Assembly: GCF_018919485.1 (NCBI RefSeq) | Contig: NZ_JAHLMU010000001.1 | Location: 1,432,793-1,496,792 of the forward strand | From: Psychrobacter sp. TAE2020 | GTDB taxonomy: Bacteria > Pseudomonadota > Gammaproteobacteria > Pseudomonadales > Moraxellaceae | Direction: 5' to 3' | Length of the DNA stretch: 64,000 nt | Shown: positions 35,895 to 45,159 of the stretch, piece by piece | How positions within the stretch are numbered: the first letter of the stretch is position 1 | Layout of the letters: each line of letters begins with the position of its first letter | The notes under the pieces: generated by a model | What the model saw: only the letters and a program-made list of their open reading frames with translations | What the model was told of the DNA's origin: nothing | Database searches by the model: none | Made by a program: the position numbers and the translations under genes

Positions 35895-36689
35895 ATGATG
35901 ACTAAAAAATCCCTTATCCAATCCCCTGAAGCCATAGCAAAAATGCGTATTGCCGGTAAACTTGCTAGCGATTTACTGGTTATGTTAGACCAGCACGTGA
36001 AGGTAGGCATCAGTACCGAAGCGTTGAATCAAATCGCTCATGACTATATTGTTAATGTGCAAGACGCTATCCCTGCTCCACTTAACTATAATGGTTTTCC
36101 GAAGTCAATCTGTACCTCAGTCAACCATGTAGTCTGTCACGGTATCCCAACTGAGAATAAACTTCTCAAAGACGGCGACATCATTAATATTGATGTGACA
36201 GTTATCAAAGATGGCTACTACGGCGATACCTCTAAGATGTGGATAGTAGGCAACGGCTCTATCATGGCTGAACGCATTTGCAGAGTGGCCCAAGAGGCAC
36301 TCTATGCAGGCATGAGCGTTGTCAAAAATGGCGCGCGTTTAGGCGATGTAGGGGCGGCTATTCAAGAAGTAGTCGAGCCCGAGCGTTTCAGTATCGTACG
36401 TGAGTTCTGTGGTCACGGTATCAGTAATGAGTTCCATCACGAGCCCCAAGTGATGCACTATGGTAAAAAGGGTACTGGTTTTGAGCTCAAGACTGGTATG
36501 ACTTTTACTATTGAGCCGATGATTAATGAAGGTAAATGGCAGACCAAAATCTTACCGGATGAATGGACCGCTATTACTAAAGACCGTAAGCTCTCAGCAC
36601 AGTGGGAGCATACGATGGTCGTCACTGATAATGGCTGTGAGGTGTTTACCACTCGCCCTGAAGAAGACTTAAGCTTCTTGACTCAGTAA
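35895..36689 (+). CDS. map: Methionine aminopeptidase, type I
   Basis: Map removes the initiator methionine from nascent proteins. This 264-residue enzyme shows the type I motifs. Metal ligands lie in INIDVTVIKDGYYGDTSKMW (two Asp), FCGHGI (His), TIEPM (Glu) and WEHTMVV (Glu). The N-terminal substrate region CTSVNHVVCHGIP is conserved. It is transcribed alone and ends at a strong terminator. Unlike many bacteria it is not beside rpsB, but it lies before glnD, a common gammaproteobacterial arrangement. Confidence 0.97.
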   Translation: MMTKKSLIQSPEAIAKMRIAGKLASDLLVMLDQHVKVGISTEALNQIAHDYIVNVQDAIPAPLNYNGFPKSICTSVNHVVCHGIPTENKLLKDGDIINIDVTVIKDGYYGDTSKMWIVGNGSIMAERICRVAQEALYAGMSVVKNGARLGDVGAAIQEVVEPERFSIVREFCGHGISNEFHHEPQVMHYGKKGTGFELKTGMTFTIEPMINEGKWQTKILPDEWTAITKDRKLSAQWEHTMVVTDNGCEVFTTRPEEDLSFLTQ

Positions 36690-36693
36690 TAAT

Positions 36694-36726
36694 AAAAAAA
36701 AGATCGCTTAGGCGGTCTTTTTTTTA
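36694..36726 (+). terminator. Rho-independent terminator after map
   Basis: AAAGATCGC and GCGGTCTTT form the stem around TTAG; an A-run and a T-run flank it. Confidence 0.9.
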
Positions 36727-36971
36727 CAGAATTTTTAGAGATTTTAAACAAGTTTTAGGGCTTTTTTTATGGAACGCTTAGTAACACCTTGCGTTGAGTG
36801 ATCATTTGGTTTTATGATCATTCAATAGCGATAAGCTTTCATTACAGGTTCATAAGCCGTTTAAAAAGGCTACCTTATATGGCCAATTCCTATAACTATT
36901 ATCGACCTAAGATAGATTTAGATTTTAAATAATCAATAAACTTAACTACTTAGCTTAACCGGATAATACTC

Positions 36972-39722
36972 ATGTTTACTTGCGATGTCGCCTCTATTTA
37001 TATCACCCCATTACCCCTCTTTTCGCCAACGCCTATGGCACCTGCTGCGCCTTCATTGACGGTAACTAACCCGGCCAATAACCCACTGCTGGGTATCCCT
37101 GAGTGGCTGGCAAAAATAAAGGATGATATTAGTCGGGCGCTTGAGCGTGGAGTCACTATTCGACAGCTAGTAGCAGCGCGTGCCTGTGCGATCGATAGTT
37201 TACTTATAGCTTTATTTAATTGGTATCAACTTGATGATACTGACTTAGCGCTGTTTGCTACTGGTGGCTATGGACGTGGCGAGCTATCACTGCATTCTGA
37301 TATTGATATCTTACTGCTAGCTCCTACTGCTATTAATGGTAAAACTAGCGCCAGGATTGACAGTTTAGTGGCATTATTATGGGATGTAGGTCTTGAGCCT
37401 TCATTGTCTGTCCGTACTGTTGAGGACTGCTTGGAGGCGGCAAAAGACAATACGGTTGCTAGTACTTTATTAGAGGCGCGGCTACTGATTGGCAATGAGA
37501 CTTTGCACAATACCCCCAGTGACATTGTCAATCAGCTATGGTCGCAGCGTGAGTTCTTTGAGGTAAAAATACACGAAGCAAAGCTGCGTTATCTGCAGCA
37601 TAATGCTACGGAATATAACCTTGAGCCTAATATCAAGACTGCACCAGGTGGTCTGCGCGATATTCATATTATTGGCTGGGTAACTAAGCGCTACTTTAGA
37701 GTTAGTAAACTTTATGACTTAGTACAGCAAGATTTTTTGACTGAAAAAGAATTCGATGAGCTTAGTTTTGCAGAAGCTTATTTATGGCAAATACGTCATT
37801 ACTTGCATGAGATGACTGGTCGTAACGAGAATAAGCTGTTGTTTGATTATCAGCGTGAGATTGCCCAGCTTATGGGTTATGAGACTCAGCCAGACGACGA
37901 GCCAAATGCAGCAGTTGAGCGCTTTATGCGCGACTATTATCGCTGTGCTATGCAGATATCGACTTTGTCCGAGATGCTGACTAATCATTATTATGAAACT
38001 ATTATAGAGCCAGATCTGCCAGATGATGAGCGTCCTAACAAACACCCTTTAAACGCTCATTTTAATCAAATCGGCAATCAAATAGCAGTAGCGCATCACC
38101 GAGTTTTTGCGCAACACCCTGAAGCTATCTTAGAGATGTTTTTGCTGATGGGTCAGTATGGCATTAAGAATGTGCGTACTCATACTTTACGTGCACTGAA
38201 AATCGCTGCGCGTGGTATCGATCAAAACTATCGTGACAACCCCGAGCACCAAGCGCTGTTTTTAGAAAACTTGAAAGAACAAAACTATCTATTCCATCGT
38301 CTGCGTGCCATGAACCGCTATGGGGTATTAGGTAATTATATTCCCGCTTTTGCTCAAGTTACTGGGCTGATGCAATATGACTTGTTCCATCGCTATACTG
38401 TCGATGCGCATACGCTATTTTTGATTCGGATTTTACATCGTTTCACTGATCCTCGTTTTCAGGATGAATTTCCGTTAGTTAGCGCCTTGTATCAGCGGAT
38501 CGAGCGTAAAGAAATCTTAGTGCTAGCCGCAATGTTCCATGATATTGCCAAAGGTCGCGGTGGTAATCACAGTCAGCTCGGCGAAAGCGAGTCCATTGAT
38601 TTTTGTTTGGCTCATGGTATGAGTGTGGCGGATGCAAATTTAGTAGGGTGGTTGACTCGCTATCACTTGCTCATGTCGATGACTGCGCAGAAGAAAGATA
38701 TCTCTGACCCAGAAGTAGTCACGGTGTTTGCCGATCTAATCGGTAACGTCACTCATCTTAATCACTTATATGTACTAACAGTCGCTGATATGAATGCTAC
38801 TAATCCTCAGCTTTGGAATAGCTGGCGGGCGACGCTCATGAAACAGTTGTATTCACAAACTCGGCGTATTTTGCGCGCCGATATTGATGCCCCAACTAAT
38901 CGTCAAGATATGATCAGTGCCACTCGAAAACAGGCCCTCATTATGCTCGATAATGTCGATAACCAGCGTATGAATCGTGAAGAGGTGCTCAGCTTATGGG
39001 ATGACTTAGGTGATGAGTATTTTTTACGCGAGATTGCTGAGGATATCTTATGGCATACTGAGGCCATCTTGAATCACCCCCCTATAGGTCGTGCCTCAAA
39101 TGCTGATAGTACACCGCTAGTGGTATTGCGTGAGCATCGAGAGCTGGCTTTGGATGCTGTGCAAGTCTTTATTTATACTCAAGATCAGGTCAATCTGTTC
39201 GCCGTAACTATGGCGGTGTTTGACCAGATGAACTTGGATGTTCTAGATGCGCGTATCATCACCGCTACTCGTGACTTCGCTCTAGACTCTTATGTATTGC
39301 TAGACCGCAGTGGGACGCTACTGGCTGATGAAGATAGTCAGCATGAGCTTAAACAAAAACTAATCAATGCTTTTAAGAACCCCACAGTACCAAAGCTCAC
39401 TCATAAGCGCATACCACGCCAGCTCAGACATTTTGATGTGCCTACGGTGATTAGCTTTGAGTTTAACGAAGCTTCTGATCAACACATCATGAGCCTACAA
39501 ACCTTAGATCAACCAGGATTACTCGCGCGCGTAGGCCAAGTATTTTTGCAACAAAGTATCGAAGTACATGCGGCTCGCATTACTACTCTAGGCGAGCGTG
39601 CAGAAGATATGTTCTATATCAGTGATCGTAATGATGAGCGCTTAACCCAAGCTAAGCTTGAGGCGTTAAAGCAAGCTTTGATAGACTGTTTGGCGGTATT
39701 GGCTGATAGTAGCTATGGTTAA
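36972..39722 (+). CDS. glnD: Bifunctional PII uridylyltransferase / uridylyl-removing enzyme
   Basis: GlnD senses glutamine and modifies PII proteins, controlling glutamine synthetase. The 916-residue protein has the nucleotidyltransferase motif GGYGRGELSLHSDIDILLL near residues 97-115. The PII-UTase core follows (KTAPGGLRDIHIIGW, RNENKLLFDYQ), then the HD phosphohydrolase (AAMFHDIAKGRGGNHSQLGE). Two C-terminal ACT domains (from AVQVFIYTQDQVNLFAVT, and IMSLQTLDQPGLLARVGQVF) bind glutamine. It is a monocistronic gene downstream of map. Length matches the family. Confidence 0.98.
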   Translation: MFTCDVASIYITPLPLFSPTPMAPAAPSLTVTNPANNPLLGIPEWLAKIKDDISRALERGVTIRQLVAARACAIDSLLIALFNWYQLDDTDLALFATGGYGRGELSLHSDIDILLLAPTAINGKTSARIDSLVALLWDVGLEPSLSVRTVEDCLEAAKDNTVASTLLEARLLIGNETLHNTPSDIVNQLWSQREFFEVKIHEAKLRYLQHNATEYNLEPNIKTAPGGLRDIHIIGWVTKRYFRVSKLYDLVQQDFLTEKEFDELSFAEAYLWQIRHYLHEMTGRNENKLLFDYQREIAQLMGYETQPDDEPNAAVERFMRDYYRCAMQISTLSEMLTNHYYETIIEPDLPDDERPNKHPLNAHFNQIGNQIAVAHHRVFAQHPEAILEMFLLMGQYGIKNVRTHTLRALKIAARGIDQNYRDNPEHQALFLENLKEQNYLFHRLRAMNRYGVLGNYIPAFAQVTGLMQYDLFHRYTVDAHTLFLIRILHRFTDPRFQDEFPLVSALYQRIERKEILVLAAMFHDIAKGRGGNHSQLGESESIDFCLAHGMSVADANLVGWLTRYHLLMSMTAQKKDISDPEVVTVFADLIGNVTHLNHLYVLTVADMNATNPQLWNSWRATLMKQLYSQTRRILRADIDAPTNRQDMISATRKQALIMLDNVDNQRMNREEVLSLWDDLGDEYFLREIAEDILWHTEAILNHPPIGRASNADSTPLVVLREHRELALDAVQVFIYTQDQVNLFAVTMAVFDQMNLDVLDARIITATRDFALDSYVLLDRSGTLLADEDSQHELKQKLINAFKNPTVPKLTHKRIPRQLRHFDVPTVISFEFNEASDQHIMSLQTLDQPGLLARVGQVFLQQSIEVHAARITTLGERAEDMFYISDRNDERLTQAKLEALKQALIDCLAVLADSSYG

Positions 39723-39871
39723 AAATAGCCGCTATAGTAAAAAACAGTAAGCAGTTAAGGGCTGCCGATACAAACATTAAAGTTTTTCTATCGGCACCCT
39801 AACTGTCTATTAGGTGGTGTTGGACATTCGCAAGTAAACACTGCTGATAACTAACCTTACTTTAGTCTATT

Positions 39872-40498
39872 TTACAATGTGCTTGTATAGACCATCTTGC
39901 GGGCATAAGGTATTAACTCATTGTCAGCAAACTCTGGTGGTAAAATCTCCACTAGCAGATTCTGAGCCCCTAACATCATCCGCCCCGCTTCGACCTCTAT
40001 TTGTAATAAACGCTGTAAACTGGCTCTACGTAGCTGAGCGTCATAGCGTTCATAAATATGTTGTAGGGAGATTGGCGTATTAGCATGAATATCTGGCAAA
40101 ATGCTATCACTAGCTAAGATATTCATTTCAGTGAGTGCTTGCTCACGTATTAAACTTTGTTGGTCGATATTATGCTGCATGTGTTTAGACAGCTTAGTTT
40201 TAGAAACCAACATCCCTACAAAAAATAGCGTTTGTAAACCAAACACCATAACCCCTTGCCATAAGGTCAAGTGCAGTTGTAATAGTTTACTCAACATCAT
40301 AAGCACAATGGCTATTACTATATAACTGAGTAATTGCCAGAGCAGCCACATTTTCAGGCTATTATCACCATACCAAAACAGCTGGCGCTCCTTAAGTATC
40401 ACTAGACGCTGACGCGTTTTCCACCACTGCTGCTCGCAGCGTATTAACTGCTTATAAACTTTAGAGCCCTGCATACTACTACTGGAAATATTCAGCAT
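39872..40498 (-). CDS. Two-helix membrane protein of unknown function
   Basis: This 208-residue protein has a basic N-terminal cytoplasmic segment (KQLIRCEQQWWKTRQRLVIL). Two adjacent transmembrane helices follow (LLWQLLSYIVIAIVLMMLSK and WQGVMVFGLQTLFFVGMLVS). The remaining 110 residues form a hydrophilic helical C-terminal part (LTEMNILASDSILP, ISLQHIYERYDAQLRRASLQ). No family is recognised. It stands alone, convergent with glnD and divergent from dapC. Confidence 0.7.
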   Translation of the reverse strand: MLNISSSSMQGSKVYKQLIRCEQQWWKTRQRLVILKERQLFWYGDNSLKMWLLWQLLSYIVIAIVLMMLSKLLQLHLTLWQGVMVFGLQTLFFVGMLVSKTKLSKHMQHNIDQQSLIREQALTEMNILASDSILPDIHANTPISLQHIYERYDAQLRRASLQRLLQIEVEAGRMMLGAQNLLVEILPPEFADNELIPYARKMVYTSTL

Positions 40499-40717
40499 AT
40501 CAATGAGCTATCCTTAGGGTAGCAACCCTTGTAGGGTTATTATTTTATAGTTATAGATAAGCGTTACCAAAAGACAATAAATAGAAGAAGTGCTACACTG
40601 CGACGGTATAGCTCTATTAATAAAATGTCATTACTGTCCATCTTTTAGGTTTATCAATTACAGATACAGATAGCTCCTTATATTTACTAACCGTTACTTA
40701 TTATAGTCAGCCCACTT

Positions 40718-41974
40718 ATGAATCACAATCTAGCAAAGCTGCATCCTTATCCTTTTAGCAAGATGAGTAATCTACTGGCTAATAGTACGCCAGACCCCGC
40801 CTACTACGAGATCAAGCTTGGTATTGGTGAGCCAAAACACACGCCACCCGCTTTTGTGTTGGACGAGCTAAGAGAAAACTTGGACAGTCTATGTCGTTAT
40901 CCGACCACTAATGGGCTGTTTGAGCTACGCCAGACTATCGCTCACTGGCTTGAGAGACGGTTTTTTCTGCATCATGTCAATGCTAATACTGAAGTACTAC
41001 CAGTAATGGGTACGCGTGAGGCTATCTTCAGCTTTGTACAAGCGGTGGTGAATCATGATGATAGCGGTTTAACTGACAATGTTGACCGTGCTGATGGTTT
41101 AGATAGTAGTGAGCGACCGCCCAGTAATGCTACAGTAGTTATGCCTAATCCTTTTTATCAAATTTATGAAGGTGCCGCGATATTAGCCCAAGCAACCCCT
41201 TACTTTGTTCCTTGTACCCTAGAGAATAACTTTAAAGAAAACTACCGTGCTGTGCCTAAAAAGGTTTGGGAGCAAACACAGTTATTGTTTGTTTGTAATC
41301 CGAACAATCCAACGGGTACTGTCATGACTATGGAAGATTGGGAGCTACTCATTCGTCTGTCGGATCAATACAACTTCATCCTTGCCAGCGACGAATGTTA
41401 TAGTGAGCTATATTTTGATGAGCCCCCTATTGGTCTGTTACAAGCTTGCGCTACTCTTGGTCGTAATGACTTCAAAAACTGCGTAGTCTTTCATTCTTTA
41501 TCTAAGCGCTCAAACCTACCAGGTCTACGTTCGGGGTTTATCGCTGGTGATGCTAAGATCCTGCAAAGCTACTTGCAATACCGCACTTATCAAGGCTGTT
41601 CTATGCCGATACCCCATCAGCTGGCTTCTATCCTTGCTTGGCAAGATGAAAAGCATGTAGTGCAAAACCGAGCATTGTATAAAGAAAAATTTGCCTTATG
41701 GATGGCGGAACTCGGTGAGCTATTAGAACTGCGTATGCCGGATGCTGGGTTTTATTTTTGGATAAAAGTCCCTGACCGTTTCAATGGCGATGATGAGATT
41801 TTTGTCAAAGCTTTATATGAACAAGTTAATATTTATGCCTTAGCTGGCAGTTACTTATCTCGTGAAGTTAATGGTCATAATCCTGGTAAAGGTTACGTGC
41901 GTATTGCGCTAGTAGCTAGTGTTGCTGAGAGTCGTGAGGCTATCAGTCGTATTCGCAAGCTACTTAGTTGTTAA
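40718..41974 (+). CDS. dapC: Succinyldiaminopimelate transaminase
   Basis: DapC makes N-succinyl-LL-2,6-diaminopimelate in lysine and peptidoglycan synthesis. The 418-residue protein is a fold-I PLP aminotransferase. It shows KLHPYPFSKMSNLL at the N-terminus, ELKLGIGEPKH-like entry (EIKLGIGEPKH), VFVCNPNNPTGTVM, ASDECYSELYFD, the PLP lysine in FHSLSKRSNLPGLRSGF, and VRIALVAS near the end. An insert DDSGLTDNVDRADGLDSSER around residue 110 is not usual for the family. In other bacteria dapC is near glnD, as here, so the assignment is strong. Confidence 0.93.
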   Translation: MNHNLAKLHPYPFSKMSNLLANSTPDPAYYEIKLGIGEPKHTPPAFVLDELRENLDSLCRYPTTNGLFELRQTIAHWLERRFFLHHVNANTEVLPVMGTREAIFSFVQAVVNHDDSGLTDNVDRADGLDSSERPPSNATVVMPNPFYQIYEGAAILAQATPYFVPCTLENNFKENYRAVPKKVWEQTQLLFVCNPNNPTGTVMTMEDWELLIRLSDQYNFILASDECYSELYFDEPPIGLLQACATLGRNDFKNCVVFHSLSKRSNLPGLRSGFIAGDAKILQSYLQYRTYQGCSMPIPHQLASILAWQDEKHVVQNRALYKEKFALWMAELGELLELRMPDAGFYFWIKVPDRFNGDDEIFVKALYEQVNIYALAGSYLSREVNGHNPGKGYVRIALVASVAESREAISRIRKLLSC

Positions 41975-42240
41975 GTCCTTTACTATTAAGCAGTGTGTTT
42001 TTAGCTAGCCACTGCCGCTACTAGCTATTGCTGCTGTAAGTATGAAAGTATTTAACTAATATTTTCCTATCACTGACTCCCTGCAACTGGCCAGCGGTTA
42101 GTGACTGTTATAATCAAACGGTCGCTACAAACTGCGACTTTGAGCTATTATAAAGTATAACCACAAAGTTATTAAGGATTAATTAGTAGATGGTGCTATA
42201 GTAAAGTAACTTTACTTGTCATACTGTCAAGGATAATGCT

Positions 42241-44304
42241 ATGCCCCATCTTGATTTTGCTCAGCCCCCCTTTGATGTATTGAGCCTCGCTGAGCGTCAA
42301 AGCCTGAAAAAGCATACCCAAGTACGATATTTAGCCGCTGATGAAATTCTGCCGACCACGGATTTAAACTGTTTTTTTGTGGTGATAAAAGGCCAAGTTG
42401 AACAAACCCACAATGATGAGTTTGTGGCTAATTATTTAGGCGGTAATCATACTGATCATGTACAAAGTAATGATTGGTTTGACAGTCGTCGTAGCCCTGA
42501 GCGACCGCTAACAGCTACATCTTCAATGGCATCAGTTAGCAACACTACTGCGGATTCTGACTTTAATAACCCTCAGTCATCACAATACTCTCAGCTATCA
42601 GAACGCTATCAATACCGAGCTGGCGAAGATACTTTGCTCCTACAAGTTGACGGTGCGGCTATCGATAGAATCAGTGCCCAAAATCATCTAATACGCCAAT
42701 TACTATCGGATAAGCTACCAGAACGCCTAAAAGCCTTACAGCAGCGGCGTAGTGCCCAAGGTCAAGCGCTAGGTTTAGGAACCACTAGTTATACTGCACA
42801 GCAAGAAGTGCAGCAAATCATGTTGCAGCCGGTGACTGATGTGACCTTGCTACCTATCCATATTATCGATGCTGAGCAGAGCTTATATCAAGCGGCACAG
42901 ATTATGACTAAAGCTGGTCTCAAACACGTATTAGTGCGCCCTACCGAACATTCGGAAACGATGGCTACTTTCGATACTTATTCCAATAATAGTTCCTCTA
43001 CTAATAACCCTTCTACTACCTTTGGCTCTCGCTCCGACCGTACTTTAGGTATCTTAACTGATACTGATATTTGCCGAGCGGTCAGCGATCAGCGTGATCC
43101 TGCAAACACTGCTTGCCAGCACTACGCTAGCTTCAATTTACGCACTATCGATGCTGATCATGAGATTGGCGATGCGCTGCTGACTATGACTCGCTATCGT
43201 ATCCATCGACTGCCAGTTATTGATGACGACGGTAAGGCCATTGGCGTATTAGGTCAAAGCGATATGTTGGCTCATATTGGTCATCACTCACAACTTATTA
43301 GTATTCAGATCGAACAAGCCAAAGACTTAGCCAGCTTAGATACAGCTGTAGAGCTAATCGGTCGCTATATTCGTGCTCAACAGCAGAATGGGGTTAAGAT
43401 CGGTATCGTTAGTCGCATGGTACAGACTTTAAATGCGCAAGTTTTTACTAAGCTGTGGCAGCTTATTGTGCCAGAAGAAGTAATGAATAATAGTTGTGTG
43501 ATAGTGATGGGCTCAGAGGGTCGCGGTGAGCAAATCATGCGTACTGATCAGGACAATGCCCTTATTATTCGTGATGGTTATAGTCATGAAAGATTAGCAG
43601 AGTTTGCCGAAACCTTTAATAATCAATTGGCTAATTTTGGTTATCCATTATGTAATGGCAACATCATGATGACTAATCCTATGTGGCGTCAACAGCTCAA
43701 GCCTTTTAAAGCGCAGATTAGCTTGTGGTTTAGAAATACTGACCCTATGCATAGTATTTATCTGTCTGCTATTCTTGACGGTGAATATGTCTGCGGTGAC
43801 GAGTCACTGCTAACCCAAATACGCAAACATCTAAAATTTGCCCATCAACACTCGGACCCTATGCTTATCCGTCAGTTTGCACGCGCAGCCTTACAGTTTG
43901 GTGAAGTCAATCAGTGGTGGCAAAAGTTTGTTCCACTATTAGGTAAGCCAAAAGCTAATGATATTGACCTAAAAAAAGCCGGTATTTTTCCATTAGTGCA
44001 TGGCATTCGTGCTATGGCACTTGAGCACGATATCTTAGAAGCTCCTAGCACTAAAAACCGACTCAAATTGCTAGTTAATGCGCGCACTTTGACTCAAGAG
44101 CGTGCCGATACCTTGAGCGAAGCATTAGAGTTTTTTATGGCCCAACGCTTGTCAGTAGCCCTCATTAATGAAGACAAGTATGCCCATCAAGTTGATCCAA
44201 CCACTTTGTCTGCTCTAGAACGAGATGTGTTAAAAGAGTGTCTCGCTGTAGTCAAAAGTTTTAAGACCCAGTTGCGCCAGCACTATCAATTAGATCTTGG
44301 TTAG
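42241..44304 (+). CDS. cNMP-binding-like / CBS / DUF294 nucleotidyltransferase protein
   Basis: This 687-residue regulatory protein has an N-terminal cyclic-nucleotide-binding-like domain that is split by a Ser/Asn-rich insert (about 65-120). Two CBS domains follow (around 195-365; GILTDTDICRAVSD, HRLPVIDDDGKAIGVLGQSD), with another Ser/Asn/Thr insert. The DUF294 nucleotidyltransferase domain carries VIVMGSEGRGEQIMRTDQDN with the G-S and D-x-D signature, and a DUF294 C-terminal substrate-binding domain completes it. Relatives resemble GlnD and are predicted to uridylylate or adenylylate unknown targets in response to nucleotides. The next gene, an exonuclease, is its typical partner. Confidence 0.88.
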   Translation: MPHLDFAQPPFDVLSLAERQSLKKHTQVRYLAADEILPTTDLNCFFVVIKGQVEQTHNDEFVANYLGGNHTDHVQSNDWFDSRRSPERPLTATSSMASVSNTTADSDFNNPQSSQYSQLSERYQYRAGEDTLLLQVDGAAIDRISAQNHLIRQLLSDKLPERLKALQQRRSAQGQALGLGTTSYTAQQEVQQIMLQPVTDVTLLPIHIIDAEQSLYQAAQIMTKAGLKHVLVRPTEHSETMATFDTYSNNSSSTNNPSTTFGSRSDRTLGILTDTDICRAVSDQRDPANTACQHYASFNLRTIDADHEIGDALLTMTRYRIHRLPVIDDDGKAIGVLGQSDMLAHIGHHSQLISIQIEQAKDLASLDTAVELIGRYIRAQQQNGVKIGIVSRMVQTLNAQVFTKLWQLIVPEEVMNNSCVIVMGSEGRGEQIMRTDQDNALIIRDGYSHERLAEFAETFNNQLANFGYPLCNGNIMMTNPMWRQQLKPFKAQISLWFRNTDPMHSIYLSAILDGEYVCGDESLLTQIRKHLKFAHQHSDPMLIRQFARAALQFGEVNQWWQKFVPLLGKPKANDIDLKKAGIFPLVHGIRAMALEHDILEAPSTKNRLKLLVNARTLTQERADTLSEALEFFMAQRLSVALINEDKYAHQVDPTTLSALERDVLKECLAVVKSFKTQLRQHYQLDLG

Positions 44305-44351
44305 CTACCGTCTTGGATAGCTATTAGCCGTTAAATAATCGTAGTCAACTA

Positions 44352-44993
44352 ATGGCTAAAAGACAGAAAAATGGAATGAGAAATCTTATGAGCTGGTTTA
44401 AACAATTATCCTCATCATGGCAGCAGAAGCAGCTCCAGCGCCCGGAGCTGCTATCGATGTTCGAAGCGCCCGTAGCGCAGCAGTGGGTGGCGATTGACTG
44501 TGAAATGACTGGACTCAATCCAAAAAAACATTATTTATTGTCGGTAGCTGCTATTCATATTAATGGCGATTATGTAGATACTGGTAACGGCTTGCATTTG
44601 GTTTGTAGTCCACCAGTGATGCCTGAGCGCGATACTATTGTCATTCATGGTCTGCGTAGTGCCGATGTGGCACAAGGTATGAGCTATGAGGAAATGTTAG
44701 CGCTGTTATTACCTTTTATTAACAACCGACCTATTGTGGGTTTCTGTCCACAAATAGACATGGCATTTTTAAACCCCTTAGTTAAGCAGTATATGGGTAC
44801 TACCCTACCTAATGAAGTCATCGATGTGCGGCGCTTATATGGTCAACGGATGGGTGATCATAACCCTAATATTCCCAAGCAGTCACAGCAATTGGCCAAA
44901 ATACTGACTCATTATGATATTCCCGAGCTTGGTAATCACGATGCTTATAATGATGCGGTGATGACAGCTATGGCTTTTATGCATCTCCGTTAA
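44352..44993 (+). CDS. DEDDh 3'-5' exonuclease (DnaQ-like)
   Basis: The 213-residue product has the DnaQ exonuclease motifs: ExoI WVAIDCEMTGLNP (D and E), ExoII VGFCPQIDMAFLNP, and ExoIII NHDAYNDAVMTAMA with the catalytic His. The N-terminal 40 residues are basic and helical. Internal ATGs at 44376 and 44388 are possible alternative starts, and the first has no ribosome site. It lies 47 bp after the DUF294 gene, the same pairing seen in many gammaproteobacteria, so the two may act together in nucleotide-regulated DNA or RNA processing. Confidence 0.9.
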   Translation: MAKRQKNGMRNLMSWFKQLSSSWQQKQLQRPELLSMFEAPVAQQWVAIDCEMTGLNPKKHYLLSVAAIHINGDYVDTGNGLHLVCSPPVMPERDTIVIHGLRSADVAQGMSYEEMLALLLPFINNRPIVGFCPQIDMAFLNPLVKQYMGTTLPNEVIDVRRLYGQRMGDHNPNIPKQSQQLAKILTHYDIPELGNHDAYNDAVMTAMAFMHLR

Positions 44994-45159
44994 ACTTCAT
45001 CGCTAGTTAAAGCGCCTAATACTATTTAAATAATTTTATAAGGTTACTGAATTTGCCAATAAGGCCGTTGAAATAGTTTCGACAATACTGCTGTAGTTAC
45101 GCCTAGTTTGCAACTCATGTTACTATAGCTGGCTTTAGTTAATCGACCACAGAATTGTC